DNA from: Chitinophagaceae bacterium
GTDB taxonomy: Bacteria > Bacteroidota > Bacteroidia > Chitinophagales > REEL01
DNA length: 34,098 bases
Direction of reading: 5' to 3'
NCBI GenBank assembly: GCA_007695095.1
Contig: REEL01000136.1
Span: 1-34,098, forward strand
The notes beneath the pieces are model-generated. The model did not search any database and was not told the origin of the DNA. It worked only from the letters and a program-made list of their open reading frames with translations. This document shows positions 23,160 through 32,096 of the stretch, piece after piece. Each line of letters opens with the position of its first letter. Positions within the stretch are counted from its first letter, which is position 1. The position numbers and the translations under genes were made by a program.

Positions 23160-25787
23160 TTATTCACAATGGTCTCTGACAAACAAAATAGCATTTTGAT
23201 AACCTTTTTCAAGAGCTGTATTAAAGTCTTTGCAAGCTTCTTCCTGATTACCAAGATTCAAATTTGCAATACCTCTGTTAATATACATATTTAAAGCGAC
23301 TTCATCTCCAAGTATTTCAATTCCTTTTGTAAGATCTTCAACACCTTTTTGAAAATTACCCATTTTTATATAAGCAGTTCCTCTATTGACGTAAGCATCT
23401 CCTAATGAATTATCTAAAGATAATGCTTTGTCAAAATTTTCAATAGCTGCAAATTCATTTCCTTCCAATCTAAGCAATGCCATAGCCTTATTTTGATAAG
23501 CTGACGCGTTTGCAGGGTCAAGTCTGATACTTTGGTTTAGTGCAGATAATGCGGCATCAACTTCACCCATGCGTTTATAAGTAAAACCCAGCCTTATATA
23601 TAGTTCAGGATTATCAGGCAATTCTGCTACCAATTGTTTATATATCTGATTGGCAGCAACCATATTTCCTTCCAATTCATAAGAAACTGCTAAATCAATT
23701 CTATTCTCAAAATCCGAGTCGATGGGAGCATCCTCTATTTTACTCAAATAAAAATTAGCGGTCTGTTTATCACCTGCTTCTTTATATATATTTGCCAAAC
23801 TTAGATATGGGCCTGTTTGGTTTGGGTTTAATTCAACAGATTTTTTATAGTTAATCTTTGCTCTTTCAAAATCATCATTCAATTCATATAAAAAACCTAA
23901 ATTATAATAGGATAAATAATAAGAAGGATTTAACTCAATTGATTTTAACAAATATGCTTCAGCAGCATGATCTTCGTCCATTTTGATATAAATATTACCG
24001 ATATTATTATACTCAATATAAGGATTTTCGTTTAAGTTCGCTGCAATTTTAAAGTAGTTGATTGCTTTTTCATACTTCATTAGCTCATCATATACTACTC
24101 CTAAGTTAAAGTTTGGCAAATGCAATTGTGCATTTATATCTAATGCCTTATTCAAATACACTATAGCCGAATCAAATTGCTCTGAATTTAAATAAATTGT
24201 ACCAATATTATTATAGGCAGATGAATAAAAGGGGTCTAATTCTATAGCCTTACGGTAAAGCTGAACAGCCAACTGATCATTATCTTGCATGGAAGCTATT
24301 TTCCCGAGATTAAAGTAAGGCAATGGGTATGTTGGACTAATTTCTATTGCTTTTTTGAGAAGTTCAGCTGCATTGTTAATTTGATTATTTAATACATACC
24401 AACTGGCCAAATTATTATAGCTAACAGCATAATCTGGTTCTTTTTCAATTAAGTCTGTAAATAATTCATAAGAATTTTCCCAAACAGGAATGCGGGCATG
24501 TGTTTGAAAAACAAAATAAACAGCAAAAACAGATAAGATAGCATAATATCTAAATCTGTATAGTTTTGAGTAGATCAAATGACTACTAAGTGAAAAAATA
24601 AATATCAACAATCCTACTTGCGGTAAATACATATACCTTTCTGCGATAACAACTCGCCCTCCGATAGGTAATACATGCAGCAATATTGACAAGCCGCTTA
24701 AAAAGAAAAACAAGCCAAACATTGCTGTCTTATTCTGCCAAATATTAAAGTACACTATTAAATAAACCGCTAAAGCAACTATGATTAATGATAAAAAAAA
24801 TAGAATATAATAGATACTCGAAAATTGCCCTTCACTAAGCTGAGGATAAGGATATATGAGCCTTAAATTTCTTGGAAACACATATTTTTCCAAATAACTT
24901 ACAAATGAGTACCCGCCTAAAATAATCTTATCCTTTAAAGTAAAATCATAATAATCAGTGATACCTTTAGCCGGAATGTCTTCAAACAATGGAGCTTCCA
25001 TTTCGCTTTGTTGCATATCAGCGCCACTTTCTTCGAAAACGACAGCAAAACTATTTATAGTTATGTATAAAGGCAGTATAAAAAAAGGCACCACTTCAGC
25101 AACTGTTTTCAGATAATCCTTTCTTTGCTTCCAAATTAAAGCAGCCGCCAGGATTACCAGTGGAAAAGTAACTGCCGAATACTTTGAATAAAAAGCACAA
25201 ACAAACAGTATAAAAGCAAGTAAATATTGCCACCAAATTCTTTTATCTAAAAAATGCAAGTACGCAAGTAAAGCCGTTAAAAAAAAGAAAGTGTATTGCA
25301 CTTCTTTACGAGCAGTTACCCAGGCTACGGATTCCACATTAAAAGGATGAATCGAAAAGAAAAAGGCAACAGCAAGGGAAGCAAACTCATTCAATCCCAA
25401 CTTTCTGGCTAAGTAAAAAACCAATATAATATTAGCCAAATGAAAAAGCATATTTAGTATATGATAAGAAGCCGGATTAAATTCACTTATACTATAATTG
25501 ATAGCCAGCGTAAAAACTGTAAGTGGTGGCTTAATCTCCTCGGGCTTATAAGGGTCAAAAAACATTTTATAAACCCCTGAAAATGATAAGTCACGAACGT
25601 CTTTATTATTTATTACATACGTTGGGTCATCATAATCTACAAAATCGAAATTGCGGGTTTGAAAGTATAACAGAAAATTCAAAAAAAGAATGCCACTCAT
25701 TATAAGGAAGACCTTCTTTTTTAAACCCTTCACTATATTTTCAAATCTATCCTGTTTATTTAGCTTTTTTTTATTCTTAGATGTCAT
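23160..25787 (-). CDS. TMTC-like GT-C membrane protein with C-terminal TPR repeats
   Basis: 875 residues. After a basic N terminus there are about 10-11 TM helices between 25 and 430. The first luminal or periplasmic loop has the acidic pair D53-D54 in VDYDDPTYV, and a later loop has HPFNVESVAWVTARKE (147-162). Both resemble the TMTC branch of the GT-C O-mannosyltransferase superfamily. The region from about 445 to 870 is a run of roughly a dozen tetratricopeptide repeats (LGKIASMQDNDQLAVQLYRKAIELDP type). A polyprenyl-phosphate sugar-dependent glycosyltransferase acting on secreted proteins or glycans is the best guess, but the acceptor is unknown. It is divergent from the glycosyltransferase operon. 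Confidence 0.8.
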   Translation of the reverse strand: MTSKNKKKLNKQDRFENIVKGLKKKVFLIMSGILFLNFLLYFQTRNFDFVDYDDPTYVINNKDVRDLSFSGVYKMFFDPYKPEEIKPPLTVFTLAINYSISEFNPASYHILNMLFHLANIILVFYLARKLGLNEFASLAVAFFFSIHPFNVESVAWVTARKEVQYTFFFLTALLAYLHFLDKRIWWQYLLAFILFVCAFYSKYSAVTFPLVILAAALIWKQRKDYLKTVAEVVPFFILPLYITINSFAVVFEESGADMQQSEMEAPLFEDIPAKGITDYYDFTLKDKIILGGYSFVSYLEKYVFPRNLRLIYPYPQLSEGQFSSIYYILFFLSLIIVALAVYLIVYFNIWQNKTAMFGLFFFLSGLSILLHVLPIGGRVVIAERYMYLPQVGLLIFIFSLSSHLIYSKLYRFRYYAILSVFAVYFVFQTHARIPVWENSYELFTDLIEKEPDYAVSYNNLASWYVLNNQINNAAELLKKAIEISPTYPLPYFNLGKIASMQDNDQLAVQLYRKAIELDPFYSSAYNNIGTIYLNSEQFDSAIVYLNKALDINAQLHLPNFNLGVVYDELMKYEKAINYFKIAANLNENPYIEYNNIGNIYIKMDEDHAAEAYLLKSIELNPSYYLSYYNLGFLYELNDDFERAKINYKKSVELNPNQTGPYLSLANIYKEAGDKQTANFYLSKIEDAPIDSDFENRIDLAVSYELEGNMVAANQIYKQLVAELPDNPELYIRLGFTYKRMGEVDAALSALNQSIRLDPANASAYQNKAMALLRLEGNEFAAIENFDKALSLDNSLGDAYVNRGTAYIKMGNFQKGVEDLTKGIEILGDEVALNMYINRGIANLNLGNQEEACKDFNTALEKGYQNAILFVRDHCE

Positions 25788-25825
25788 TATGCTTGTTAGA
25801 TAGCCTGAAATACTTTTTTTTAAGT

Positions 25826-25833
25826 CAAAAATA
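25826..25833 (-). promoter_or_regulatory. Candidate -7 box of the GT-C/TPR gene (TATTTTTG)
   Basis: It matches TANNTTTG on the minus strand about 40 nt before the start codon, but no TTG is found at the usual upstream distance. Confidence 0.28.
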
Positions 25834-25981
25834 GAGACTCAAATGAAACTGATGTAAGTTTTAACTAAATATCTTTTCAAAATTCGTAAACTTTTAAGCA
25901 ATCTTAAAAATAATAGAAAAAATACTAAAAAATAAGCTGAACAAGAGTTTCTAAGTAATTCAACTTTTAAAAATTAAATAG

Positions 25982-25989
25982 TAAATTTG
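25982..25989 (+). promoter_or_regulatory. Candidate -7 box upstream of the leader ORF (TAAATTTG)
   Basis: It matches TANNTTTG. A transcript from here would include the 36-codon leader frame at 25998 and the GT2 gene. The -33 region is weak. Confidence 0.35.
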
Positions 25990-25997
25990 CTTTAATA

Positions 25998-26108
25998 ATG
26001 AATTTCAAGGCTTTCGGAAATAAAGGAAAATATTATCTGCTGATAAACAAGAATTTCCCGGTTAGAAGTAAACGAACTATAACTATTATATTTGTCTCAA
26101 TAACATGA
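25998..26108 (+). CDS. Putative 36-residue leader ORF
   Basis: An ATG frame of 36 codons, rich in Lys, Ile and aromatic residues, with the C-terminal stretch RTITIIFVSIT. Its TGA at 26106-26108 overlaps the GT2 ATG as ATGA, the arrangement used for translational coupling. There is no recognisable homology or ribosome binding site. It may be chance in AT-rich DNA. Confidence 0.25.
   Translation: MNFKAFGNKGKYYLLINKNFPVRSKRTITIIFVSIT
26087..26094 (+). promoter_or_regulatory. Second candidate -7 box before GT2 (TATATTTG)
   Basis: It matches TANNTTTG and ends 10 nt before the GT2 ATG. It would give a nearly leaderless mRNA. The -33 box is weak, so the upstream candidate at 25982 may be used instead. 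Confidence 0.35.
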
Positions 26109-27049
26109 AAAAAGTAAGTATTTTATTACCGGTTTTTAATGAAGAAGACAATATAAATCAGATTTATAAAGCAATTAAGGAAAATATTCCGGCGAATTAT
26201 TTAACTGACTTTATTTTTATAGATGACGGAAGCAGTGATAACTCACTTAATGTTATTAAAGAACTGGCAATTGAAAACTCTGATGTAAGCTTTATTTCTT
26301 TAACCAGGAACTTTGGTCATCAGGCAGCTCTGATGGCCGGTCTTCAAATGGCAAAAGGAGATATAATAATTACTATGGATGCCGACTTTCAAGATCCACC
26401 TGACAAAATATCTGATTTTTTTGAACTGTATGAATCCGGAAAAAAAATTGTCTATGGCAAAAGAGTTAGCAGAAAAAATGATGGTTTTGTTAAAAGACTT
26501 ACAGCCAAATGGTATTATAAAATTCAAAAACTAAGCTCCGGATACGATATACTTGAAAATGTAGGCGATTTCAGACTCATGGATAAAGAAGTAGTCGATA
26601 ATCTTCTAAAAATGAATGAAAAGTCCATTTATTTGAGGGGTATGATTTCATGGATGGGCTTTCCTTATGGTCTGGTAGAATATGAAAGACCGGTCAGAAA
26701 AAGCGGTGAAACAAAATATTCCCTGATTAAAATGATTAGCCTTGCTATGAATGGAATTCTTAGTTTTTCATTTCTCCCACTTAAAATAGGTTTTTTTATA
26801 GGGATTCTCAGCATGGGTTTGGGTGCCTCTTTTTTAACATATATCATTTACGATGTACTTATTAACAATGAAGTCTACCCCCTTTTTAAATGGTTAGTCG
26901 TAATTTTATTCATTTTTGTAGGTTTTCTTTTTACCCTTTTATGGATTTTATCTGAATACATAGGGAAGATATACTATGAAAATCTAAACCGACCTATTTT
27001 TGTGGTGAATGAAACATCTGTTAATCAAAAAGGGGAAACGCAAAGCTGA
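26105..27049 (+). CDS. GT2 glycosyltransferase, polyprenyl-phosphate sugar synthase type
   Basis: 314 residues. The N-terminal GT-A domain (1-215) has ILLPVFNEEDNI, DDGSSD at 40-45, the metal-binding D92-A-D94 in MDADFQDPP, and RPVRKSGETKY near 230. Two C-terminal TM helices follow (about 228-258 and 262-290). This is the GtrB/ArnC/DPM1-like layout: transfer of a sugar from a nucleotide donor to undecaprenyl phosphate at the inner membrane. It is the first gene of a tight operon (5 nt to the next gene). Its product would be a natural donor for the divergent GT-C protein (inference). Which sugar is used cannot be told. Confidence 0.92.
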   Translation: MKKVSILLPVFNEEDNINQIYKAIKENIPANYLTDFIFIDDGSSDNSLNVIKELAIENSDVSFISLTRNFGHQAALMAGLQMAKGDIIITMDADFQDPPDKISDFFELYESGKKIVYGKRVSRKNDGFVKRLTAKWYYKIQKLSSGYDILENVGDFRLMDKEVVDNLLKMNEKSIYLRGMISWMGFPYGLVEYERPVRKSGETKYSLIKMISLAMNGILSFSFLPLKIGFFIGILSMGLGASFLTYIIYDVLINNEVYPLFKWLVVILFIFVGFLFTLLWILSEYIGKIYYENLNRPIFVVNETSVNQKGETQS

Positions 27050-27054
27050 TTTGC

Positions 27055-28218
27055 ATGCAAAAATTAAAAATCTTAATACTGAATTATGAATATCCCCCTT
27101 TAGGCGGCGGAGCAGGAATTATTAGTCGTTATCAGGCGGAAAAACTAGCTGAATTTGGTCACAAAGTTGACGTAATCACCTGTTCTGAAAAAAATAAATT
27201 CTATATAGATGACGTAAATTCTAATCTCAGAATTATTCGTTTAAATGCACACAGGCCTTACTATTTTAAATCCGGCATTAGAGAAAAAATTGATTGGATT
27301 TTAAAAGCTGAAAAATACACAGAAAATTTATCTGAAAATCAATACGACTTTTGCCTGGCACATTTCAGCATACCGGGAGGATATGTGGCTGAAAAATTGA
27401 AAAAAAGAATTAGTCTTAAATATGCGGTTATCTCTCATGCTCATGATATTCCCTGGTTTTGCATAGAAGAAATGTTTTGGTATCATCTTTTCAGCTATCC
27501 AATCATTAAGAAGGTCTGTAATAATGCTTCTTTGTTGTTTGTGCAGTCCAATGCTATGGAAGTTAATGCAAAAAACTTCCTTAAAAACCAGCAAGAAAAG
27601 CTGGTCAAAATTCCGAATGGCTCAGATGCTATGAGCTTTTTTAAACCGGAAAACAAAACAAAATCGGATAAAATAAAAATTGTCTTTGCAGGAAGACTTG
27701 TGAAACAAAAGCAACCCCTGTTTGCATTAGAAGTTGCGGCAACACTTAAAAAGCAAAATGTAAATTTTGAACTAATTTTCGCCGGTGATGGACCACTTCG
27801 AAAAAAAATTGAATATCGAATTCAAAAATTAAACTTAAACGATTGCGTAACAATAAAAGGCTGGATATCGAAAGCTGAAATTGTAGCGCTCTATCATCAA
27901 TCCGATATACTTCTGAGTACTTCTCAAAACGAAGGTATGTCAATTGCAATTCTGGAGGCTTTATTTTCGGGATTATATGTAATAACCACAGGTGTTAGCG
28001 GCAATCCGGAACTAATTAAACATCAAATAAACGGAGAAATCTGTATGACTGATCCATCGGCCTTTGCAAAAGCCATTAAATACTACATTTCAGATGTGGA
28101 AGAAAATCAGGAGAGGAAAGAGTTTTACAATAATTTTATAGAAAAATTTGAATGGACTAAGCTTGTAAAAGAATATGAAAGTGCAATTTTAAATTCTTTG
28201 AATGATGAAACTTTATGA
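27055..28218 (+). CDS. GT4-family glycosyltransferase (first)
   Basis: 387 residues with a GT-B fold. The N-terminal half has NYEYPPLGGGAGIISRYQAEKLAEFGHKV in part (9-37), and a His-rich acceptor region ISHAHD lies near 126-131. The C-terminal donor-binding half (about 205-375) contains FAGRLVKQKQP and the E293-x7-E301 motif in NEGMSIAILEAL, typical of retaining GT4 enzymes. No TM segment is seen, so it is probably peripheral at the inner membrane. The next gene overlaps by 4 nt (ATGA), indicating coupled translation. It probably adds a sugar to a lipid-linked glycan; substrates unknown. Confidence 0.92.
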   Translation: MQKLKILILNYEYPPLGGGAGIISRYQAEKLAEFGHKVDVITCSEKNKFYIDDVNSNLRIIRLNAHRPYYFKSGIREKIDWILKAEKYTENLSENQYDFCLAHFSIPGGYVAEKLKKRISLKYAVISHAHDIPWFCIEEMFWYHLFSYPIIKKVCNNASLLFVQSNAMEVNAKNFLKNQQEKLVKIPNGSDAMSFFKPENKTKSDKIKIVFAGRLVKQKQPLFALEVAATLKKQNVNFELIFAGDGPLRKKIEYRIQKLNLNDCVTIKGWISKAEIVALYHQSDILLSTSQNEGMSIAILEALFSGLYVITTGVSGNPELIKHQINGEICMTDPSAFAKAIKYYISDVEENQERKEFYNNFIEKFEWTKLVKEYESAILNSLNDETL

Positions 28219-29303
28219 GTAAAATACAAGTAAATACCTTGCATATAATAGACAATCTTTGGTTGGGTGGAGCCCAAACTGTTGTTAAAGGGATATTTGA
28301 AAAATACAGTCAAAATGAGAACTTTCATCTTTTTGTATTAAGAGATACGGATGAAAAAATGTCAGTTGAAAACAAAAATGTTACCGTTTATCATTCATCA
28401 TCAAGATTTCACTTCCGTGCTACGATAAGACAAATTCAAAAAATTATAAAAAAAGAAAACATTGAATTACTGCATTGTCATTTGCCGAGAAGTCAGTATA
28501 CCGGAATAATTATAAAACTAATACACAAAAAAATAAAACTGGTATTTCATGAACAAGGAGATGTTATAGACCCTTTTCCTTTAAATTTACCGGCTTATAA
28601 ATTTTTCGGTAACCTAATCGAACATGTAATTTGCTGCTCAGATTTTGTCAAAAACACACTGGAAAAGAAAAGTAGATTTCCCGGAGAGAAAATTTCAGTT
28701 CTATACAATTTTGTTGACAGAGATGTTTTTACGGCAAGCGATAGGGTACCCGGTAAAAAAATCAATATAGGTTTTGCCGGCAGACTTACACAACATAAAG
28801 GTTGGCGAGATTTTTTAGAAGCTACGGCTAAACTTTCACAAAAACGACCGAATATTTGTATTCATATTGCAGGTACGGGAAAAGATAAAAGAAAAATGCT
28901 GGATACAGCGAAATCTCTCTTTCCTGATTCTCAATTTATGTACCATGGTTTTGTAAAAAAAATGGATGATTTCTACCGGGAAATGGATTTCATCTGCATG
29001 CCCTCCCATCGGGAACCTGTCGGAATGGTTCATATAGAAGCGATGGCAAGTGGTAAAATCGTAATTGCATCAGATGTTCCCGGAATGAATGAACTTCTTA
29101 TTCATAATAAAAATGCATATTTATTTGAGGCTGGTAATATTAATGATTTGCAAATCAAATTATCAAAAGCTTTAGATAATTCAGAAAAAAACAGCTTTTT
29201 ATTAAAAAATGCAGAAAAGCTGCTCACTAAAGTTAGCTTTTCTGCATTTGATGAAAATCTTCAAAAGATATATCAGAATAAAATCTTAGCGCCTGATAAT
29301 TAG
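28215..29303 (+). CDS. GT4-family glycosyltransferase (second)
   Basis: 362 residues with a GT-B fold. The N terminus is LHIIDNLWLGGAQTVVKGI (9-27), the donor domain starts INIGFAGRLTQHKGW (184-197), and the catalytic-type glutamates are E267-x7-E275 in EPVGMVHIEAM. The first five residues follow the ATGA overlap with the preceding GT4. It is the last gene of the GT operon. Its 3' end overlaps the convergent T9SS gene by 18 nt and contains that gene's terminator hairpin, which here encodes the stretch around KNAEKLLTKVSFSAFDE. Together with the GT2 and the first GT4 it suggests assembly of a short glycan. Confidence 0.92.
   Translation: MSKIQVNTLHIIDNLWLGGAQTVVKGIFEKYSQNENFHLFVLRDTDEKMSVENKNVTVYHSSSRFHFRATIRQIQKIIKKENIELLHCHLPRSQYTGIIIKLIHKKIKLVFHEQGDVIDPFPLNLPAYKFFGNLIEHVICCSDFVKNTLEKKSRFPGEKISVLYNFVDRDVFTASDRVPGKKINIGFAGRLTQHKGWRDFLEATAKLSQKRPNICIHIAGTGKDKRKMLDTAKSLFPDSQFMYHGFVKKMDDFYREMDFICMPSHREPVGMVHIEAMASGKIVIASDVPGMNELLIHNKNAYLFEAGNINDLQIKLSKALDNSEKNSFLLKNAEKLLTKVSFSAFDENLQKIYQNKILAPDN
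29204..29249 (-). terminator. Rho-independent terminator of the T9SS gene, inside the GT4 coding region
   Basis: On the minus strand, a perfect 15-bp stem (arms 29249-29235 and 29221-29207, core GCAGAAAAGCT/AGCTTTTCTGC) with a 13-nt loop is followed by a T run (six T counting the last bases of the arm). It begins 37 nt after the stop codon of the gene ending at 29286. It lies within the last 100 nt of the convergent glycosyltransferase gene. On the plus strand the hairpin is preceded by A6 but has only a short T run after it. Confidence 0.75.
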
Positions 29304-30989
29304 TTTTGATACCTGAAGCTTTCCTGAACTTTCAGTAATAACAAAGTATTCACCCGGTGCTAAATGGTTCACCTGAATTGTATGTTCAGTAAAGTAATTA
29401 TTTAATGCAAAGCTTTCGATAACACGGCCTTTAATATCCGAAATATAAATATTTTTGATACTTTCTCCTGAGTTTTCCTCTATAATAAAATAATCAGAAG
29501 CCGGATTCGGATAGATTTTTAGTTCACTCTCAGAAAAATCAGCTTCACCAATAAAAGTGCAGTTATCCACTACTATACGAATAGTATCTCTTGAAAAGCA
29601 ATCATTGGTTAATGATTGAACAGTATAAATTACCTGATACTCACCAGGACCGGTAAAAGAAGGATTAAAGTTATTGCTCGTAACCCCAAAGCCTTGGTAA
29701 ATCCCACCTATAGGTGTAACCAATTGATTCAGATTAAAAACAGGATCATCATCACAAAAGCTTTCTTCCGGTTGGTTAACGGTTAACTCCGGTTTTTCTT
29801 TTATCAATAGATTTATAGAATCTGTAGCAGAGCAATTAAATTCATTAGTCACAACGACAGTATAAACATTTGATTCGGTAGCTTCCAGTATTTGTGAGTT
29901 GCTGCCATCAGACCACATAAAGTCAGCACCTTCATTTGCGGCATCTACAAATACAGGGCCTCCGCAAATTTCAATATCAGCACCCAAATCTACCACCGGA
30001 ACAGGATTCACTGTAACATCTATAGTATCCCGGGAAATGCACCCGTATACATTTTCGGCTAATACAGTAACTAATTGAGAGGTATTTACCTCAAATAAAC
30101 TATCTGTAATTTGGTCATTCCAGATAACTACATCCTTATCAGAACCCGCTTGAAAAACAATTCCTCCACAAACAGTTGTATCGGCACTTGTTATATTCGT
30201 TTCAGGAAAAGGGCTAACAATTATTTCCGCTTCTACCGGATCTGTTTGACAGTTTTGTATGTAATTAATTTTGCCACTCCATCTGCGGGGAGAAAGGGGA
30301 TTTGTAAATGGATACTGATTACCGGTTGCTTCTAATAATTGTATATTATCATCCTGTACATGTATATTTCCAAGACCGGTTCCACTAGTATAACGCTGAA
30401 CATTACCGGATGTAGAAGTCAAATAAAATGAGTAATTATCACCGGCAGGAATAGATACATTTACATCAATAGGTACAGGCGTTAAAATATCTTGTGGGTT
30501 TGCCGTAACAAATGCAGATCCGACTAAAGTCCAGGCAGATGGAGTTTGTTCAAATCCCTGAAAACTTCCTTGCTTGTAATAAATTTCGTAGTTGGTACTT
30601 GTAGTTAAATAAACTTCAAAGCTTAAAATTTCAACGTTTTCCAGAGCGACAATTTCAATCATATTACCGGGAAAAGTTGATCCAAATAAAGCCGGAGTTT
30701 CTAGATCTGTTTCTTCACTACCTCCTAATGTAACAAAATAAGATGTGGTCTCTGTTAAAACCGGTGTTACAAATATATTTCCGGTGTCTAATAAATTGCC
30801 TCCTGTTTCCATATCAAACCAGCTAACTTCAGAACCTTGTACTTCCAAAGTTACACTTCCGGAGCCACAAATCGTATCACCGGATAATTCAGGTGGCTGC
30901 TGAGCAGTACATTGAGCACTCAGTTTGCTTGTTGTAAACGTCAATAAAAGCAGAAAAACAAAAAAATAAGTAAATTTTAGCAGTTTCAT
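29286..30989 (-). CDS. Secreted Ig-like repeat protein with T9SS type A sorting domain
   Basis: 567 residues. A signal peptide (about 1-25) is followed by an Ig-like module (CGSGSVTLEVQGSEVSWFDMETGG, about 42-70), a beta-rich middle part with a possible lectin-like domain (90-250), and three PKD/Ig-like modules with recurrent IDVTVNPVPVVDLGADIEICGG-type segments (250-470). A T9SS C-terminal domain ends it (LKIYPNPASDYFII, ISDIKGRVIE, LAPGEYFVIT, KLIIRR). The paired cysteines in each module suggest disulfides. The likely role is a surface adhesin or structural protein; no enzyme motif is seen. Confidence 0.87.
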   Translation of the reverse strand: MKLLKFTYFFVFLLLLTFTTSKLSAQCTAQQPPELSGDTICGSGSVTLEVQGSEVSWFDMETGGNLLDTGNIFVTPVLTETTSYFVTLGGSEETDLETPALFGSTFPGNMIEIVALENVEILSFEVYLTTSTNYEIYYKQGSFQGFEQTPSAWTLVGSAFVTANPQDILTPVPIDVNVSIPAGDNYSFYLTSTSGNVQRYTSGTGLGNIHVQDDNIQLLEATGNQYPFTNPLSPRRWSGKINYIQNCQTDPVEAEIIVSPFPETNITSADTTVCGGIVFQAGSDKDVVIWNDQITDSLFEVNTSQLVTVLAENVYGCISRDTIDVTVNPVPVVDLGADIEICGGPVFVDAANEGADFMWSDGSNSQILEATESNVYTVVVTNEFNCSATDSINLLIKEKPELTVNQPEESFCDDDPVFNLNQLVTPIGGIYQGFGVTSNNFNPSFTGPGEYQVIYTVQSLTNDCFSRDTIRIVVDNCTFIGEADFSESELKIYPNPASDYFIIEENSGESIKNIYISDIKGRVIESFALNNYFTEHTIQVNHLAPGEYFVITESSGKLQVSKLIIRR

Positions 30990-31192
30990 GTTAATTAATT
31001 TTTAGTGTTGTACATTAACTTAGGTAACGTAAATATATTAAAAAACATCAAATAAAAAGTCGTTTACAATAAAAAATATTTGTTAAAAAACTTATTGTTT
31101 ACTGTTTATAATCAACTCTTAACAAGACTTTACTTGCTAATAAAATGTATAAATAACAGATAAGCAGTTCATAAATTTTAATCTTCACTGAT

Positions 31193-31909
31193 TTAACGCA
31201 AAACATGTATTTTTTCAATACACTCACCTTCATTAGTCTTTAAAAATAAAAAATAGGTGCCGTTTGCTAAATCCGCGAGATTTAATATCTGTTTATTTTT
31301 TTCCCAATAAACTAAACTACCTCTCACATCAAAAATTTTCACTTCGTTTTCTGAATTAAAATCAGAATTAATCGAAGAATTAAAGATCCTCAAATTATCT
31401 TCAACCAAAGGGTTAGGGTGGAAATTACAAGCAGCTTTAACCTTAGACTCTTGAACATTCGTAGAAGATTTTTTGATATTAACCGTATAAGTAACATTAA
31501 AGGTGTCTGCCGGGGCATTTACATCCCACAACTTAAAACTAAAATTAGCCAATCCGGCTTTATGATTTGGATATACCTGAGCAATAAAAACAGGTATATA
31601 ATCTAAATCCTGCTCTCTGTGCAAAACATAAATGCTACTTTCAGGAACACTATCTTCAAAAAAGACATCTCCTACTTCCATGGTGAATCCCCATTCTTCC
31701 GGGAAATTTTTCTTCAAATCACGTTTCCAGGCTATCTCCACGCTATCCTGAGTTAGGTTTGTAAAAAAACTCACCTGATATACGACATGTTCTGTATCAA
31801 AATCCTCTATATAAAAATTAGTTGGTTGTAAATCAAATCCCGGCTGTCCATTGCAAAAAGGAATAAGAAGAAAATAGCTCAAAAAAAGAGAGACAAGATA
31901 GTTTTGCAT
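31193..31909 (-). CDS. Secreted protein with T9SS type A-like sorting domain
   Basis: 238 residues from the ATG at 31909. A signal peptide (MQNYLVSLFLSYFLLIPFCNG) is followed by a beta-sandwich region (about 20-140) that resembles a transport-associated or Ig-like fold with no clear family. The C-terminal sorting domain is CNFHPNPLVEDNLRIF, VKIFDVRGSLVYW, LADLANGTYFLFLKT, ending HVLR. A frame extension to TTG at 31939 exists, but that TTG is part of a TAATTTTG promoter-like box, so the ATG is preferred. It lies about 200 nt upstream of the Ig-like T9SS gene on the same strand. Confidence 0.82.
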   Translation of the reverse strand: MQNYLVSLFLSYFLLIPFCNGQPGFDLQPTNFYIEDFDTEHVVYQVSFFTNLTQDSVEIAWKRDLKKNFPEEWGFTMEVGDVFFEDSVPESSIYVLHREQDLDYIPVFIAQVYPNHKAGLANFSFKLWDVNAPADTFNVTYTVNIKKSSTNVQESKVKAACNFHPNPLVEDNLRIFNSSINSDFNSENEVKIFDVRGSLVYWEKNKQILNLADLANGTYFLFLKTNEGECIEKIHVLR

Positions 31910-31936
31910 GATTATTTTTTTTAGAAAACTAAAATA

Positions 31937-31944
31937 CAAAATTA
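31937..31944 (-). promoter_or_regulatory. Candidate -7 box (TAATTTTG) of the T9SS gene at 31193
   Basis: It matches TANNTTTG on the minus strand 27 nt before the preferred ATG at 31909. The -33 box is not clear. Confidence 0.35.
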
Positions 31945-32096
31945 CTAATGAGAATTTCGAATTATATTTTTTTAGTATCTGTTTTACTCGTCTTTCGAGT
32001 GGATTTTAATAAAAAATATAGCCTCACTTTATGCGTCTAAAGCCGGAAGAAGAATGGAAAAATTATGATGGAAAATCTGCTTCGCAAGTCTTTCTT

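Larger units (their letters stand above)
25788..26104. other. Divergent intergenic region between the GT-C gene and the GT2 operon
   Basis: About 317 bp, AT-rich. It holds a minus-strand -7 box candidate (25826-25833), two plus-strand candidates (25982-25989, 26087-26094) and a short open frame of 36 codons (25998-26108). No hairpin terminator and no repeat were found. Confidence 0.6.

Noticed and set aside
23131-23165. ATAATTTA-A-TAAATTAT palindrome near the end of the GT-C/TPR gene
   Set aside because: Pure A/T with weak pairing and no T-tract in the right place; not strong enough to call a terminator.
31066-31098. ACAATAA/TTATTGT hairpin upstream of the Ig-like T9SS gene
   Set aside because: A 7-bp A/T-rich stem in A/T-rich DNA is expected by chance.
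31910-31939. N-terminal extension of the T9SS gene to TTG 31939
   Set aside because: The TTG lies in a TAATTTTG promoter-like box, and the ATG at 31909 starts a typical signal peptide.
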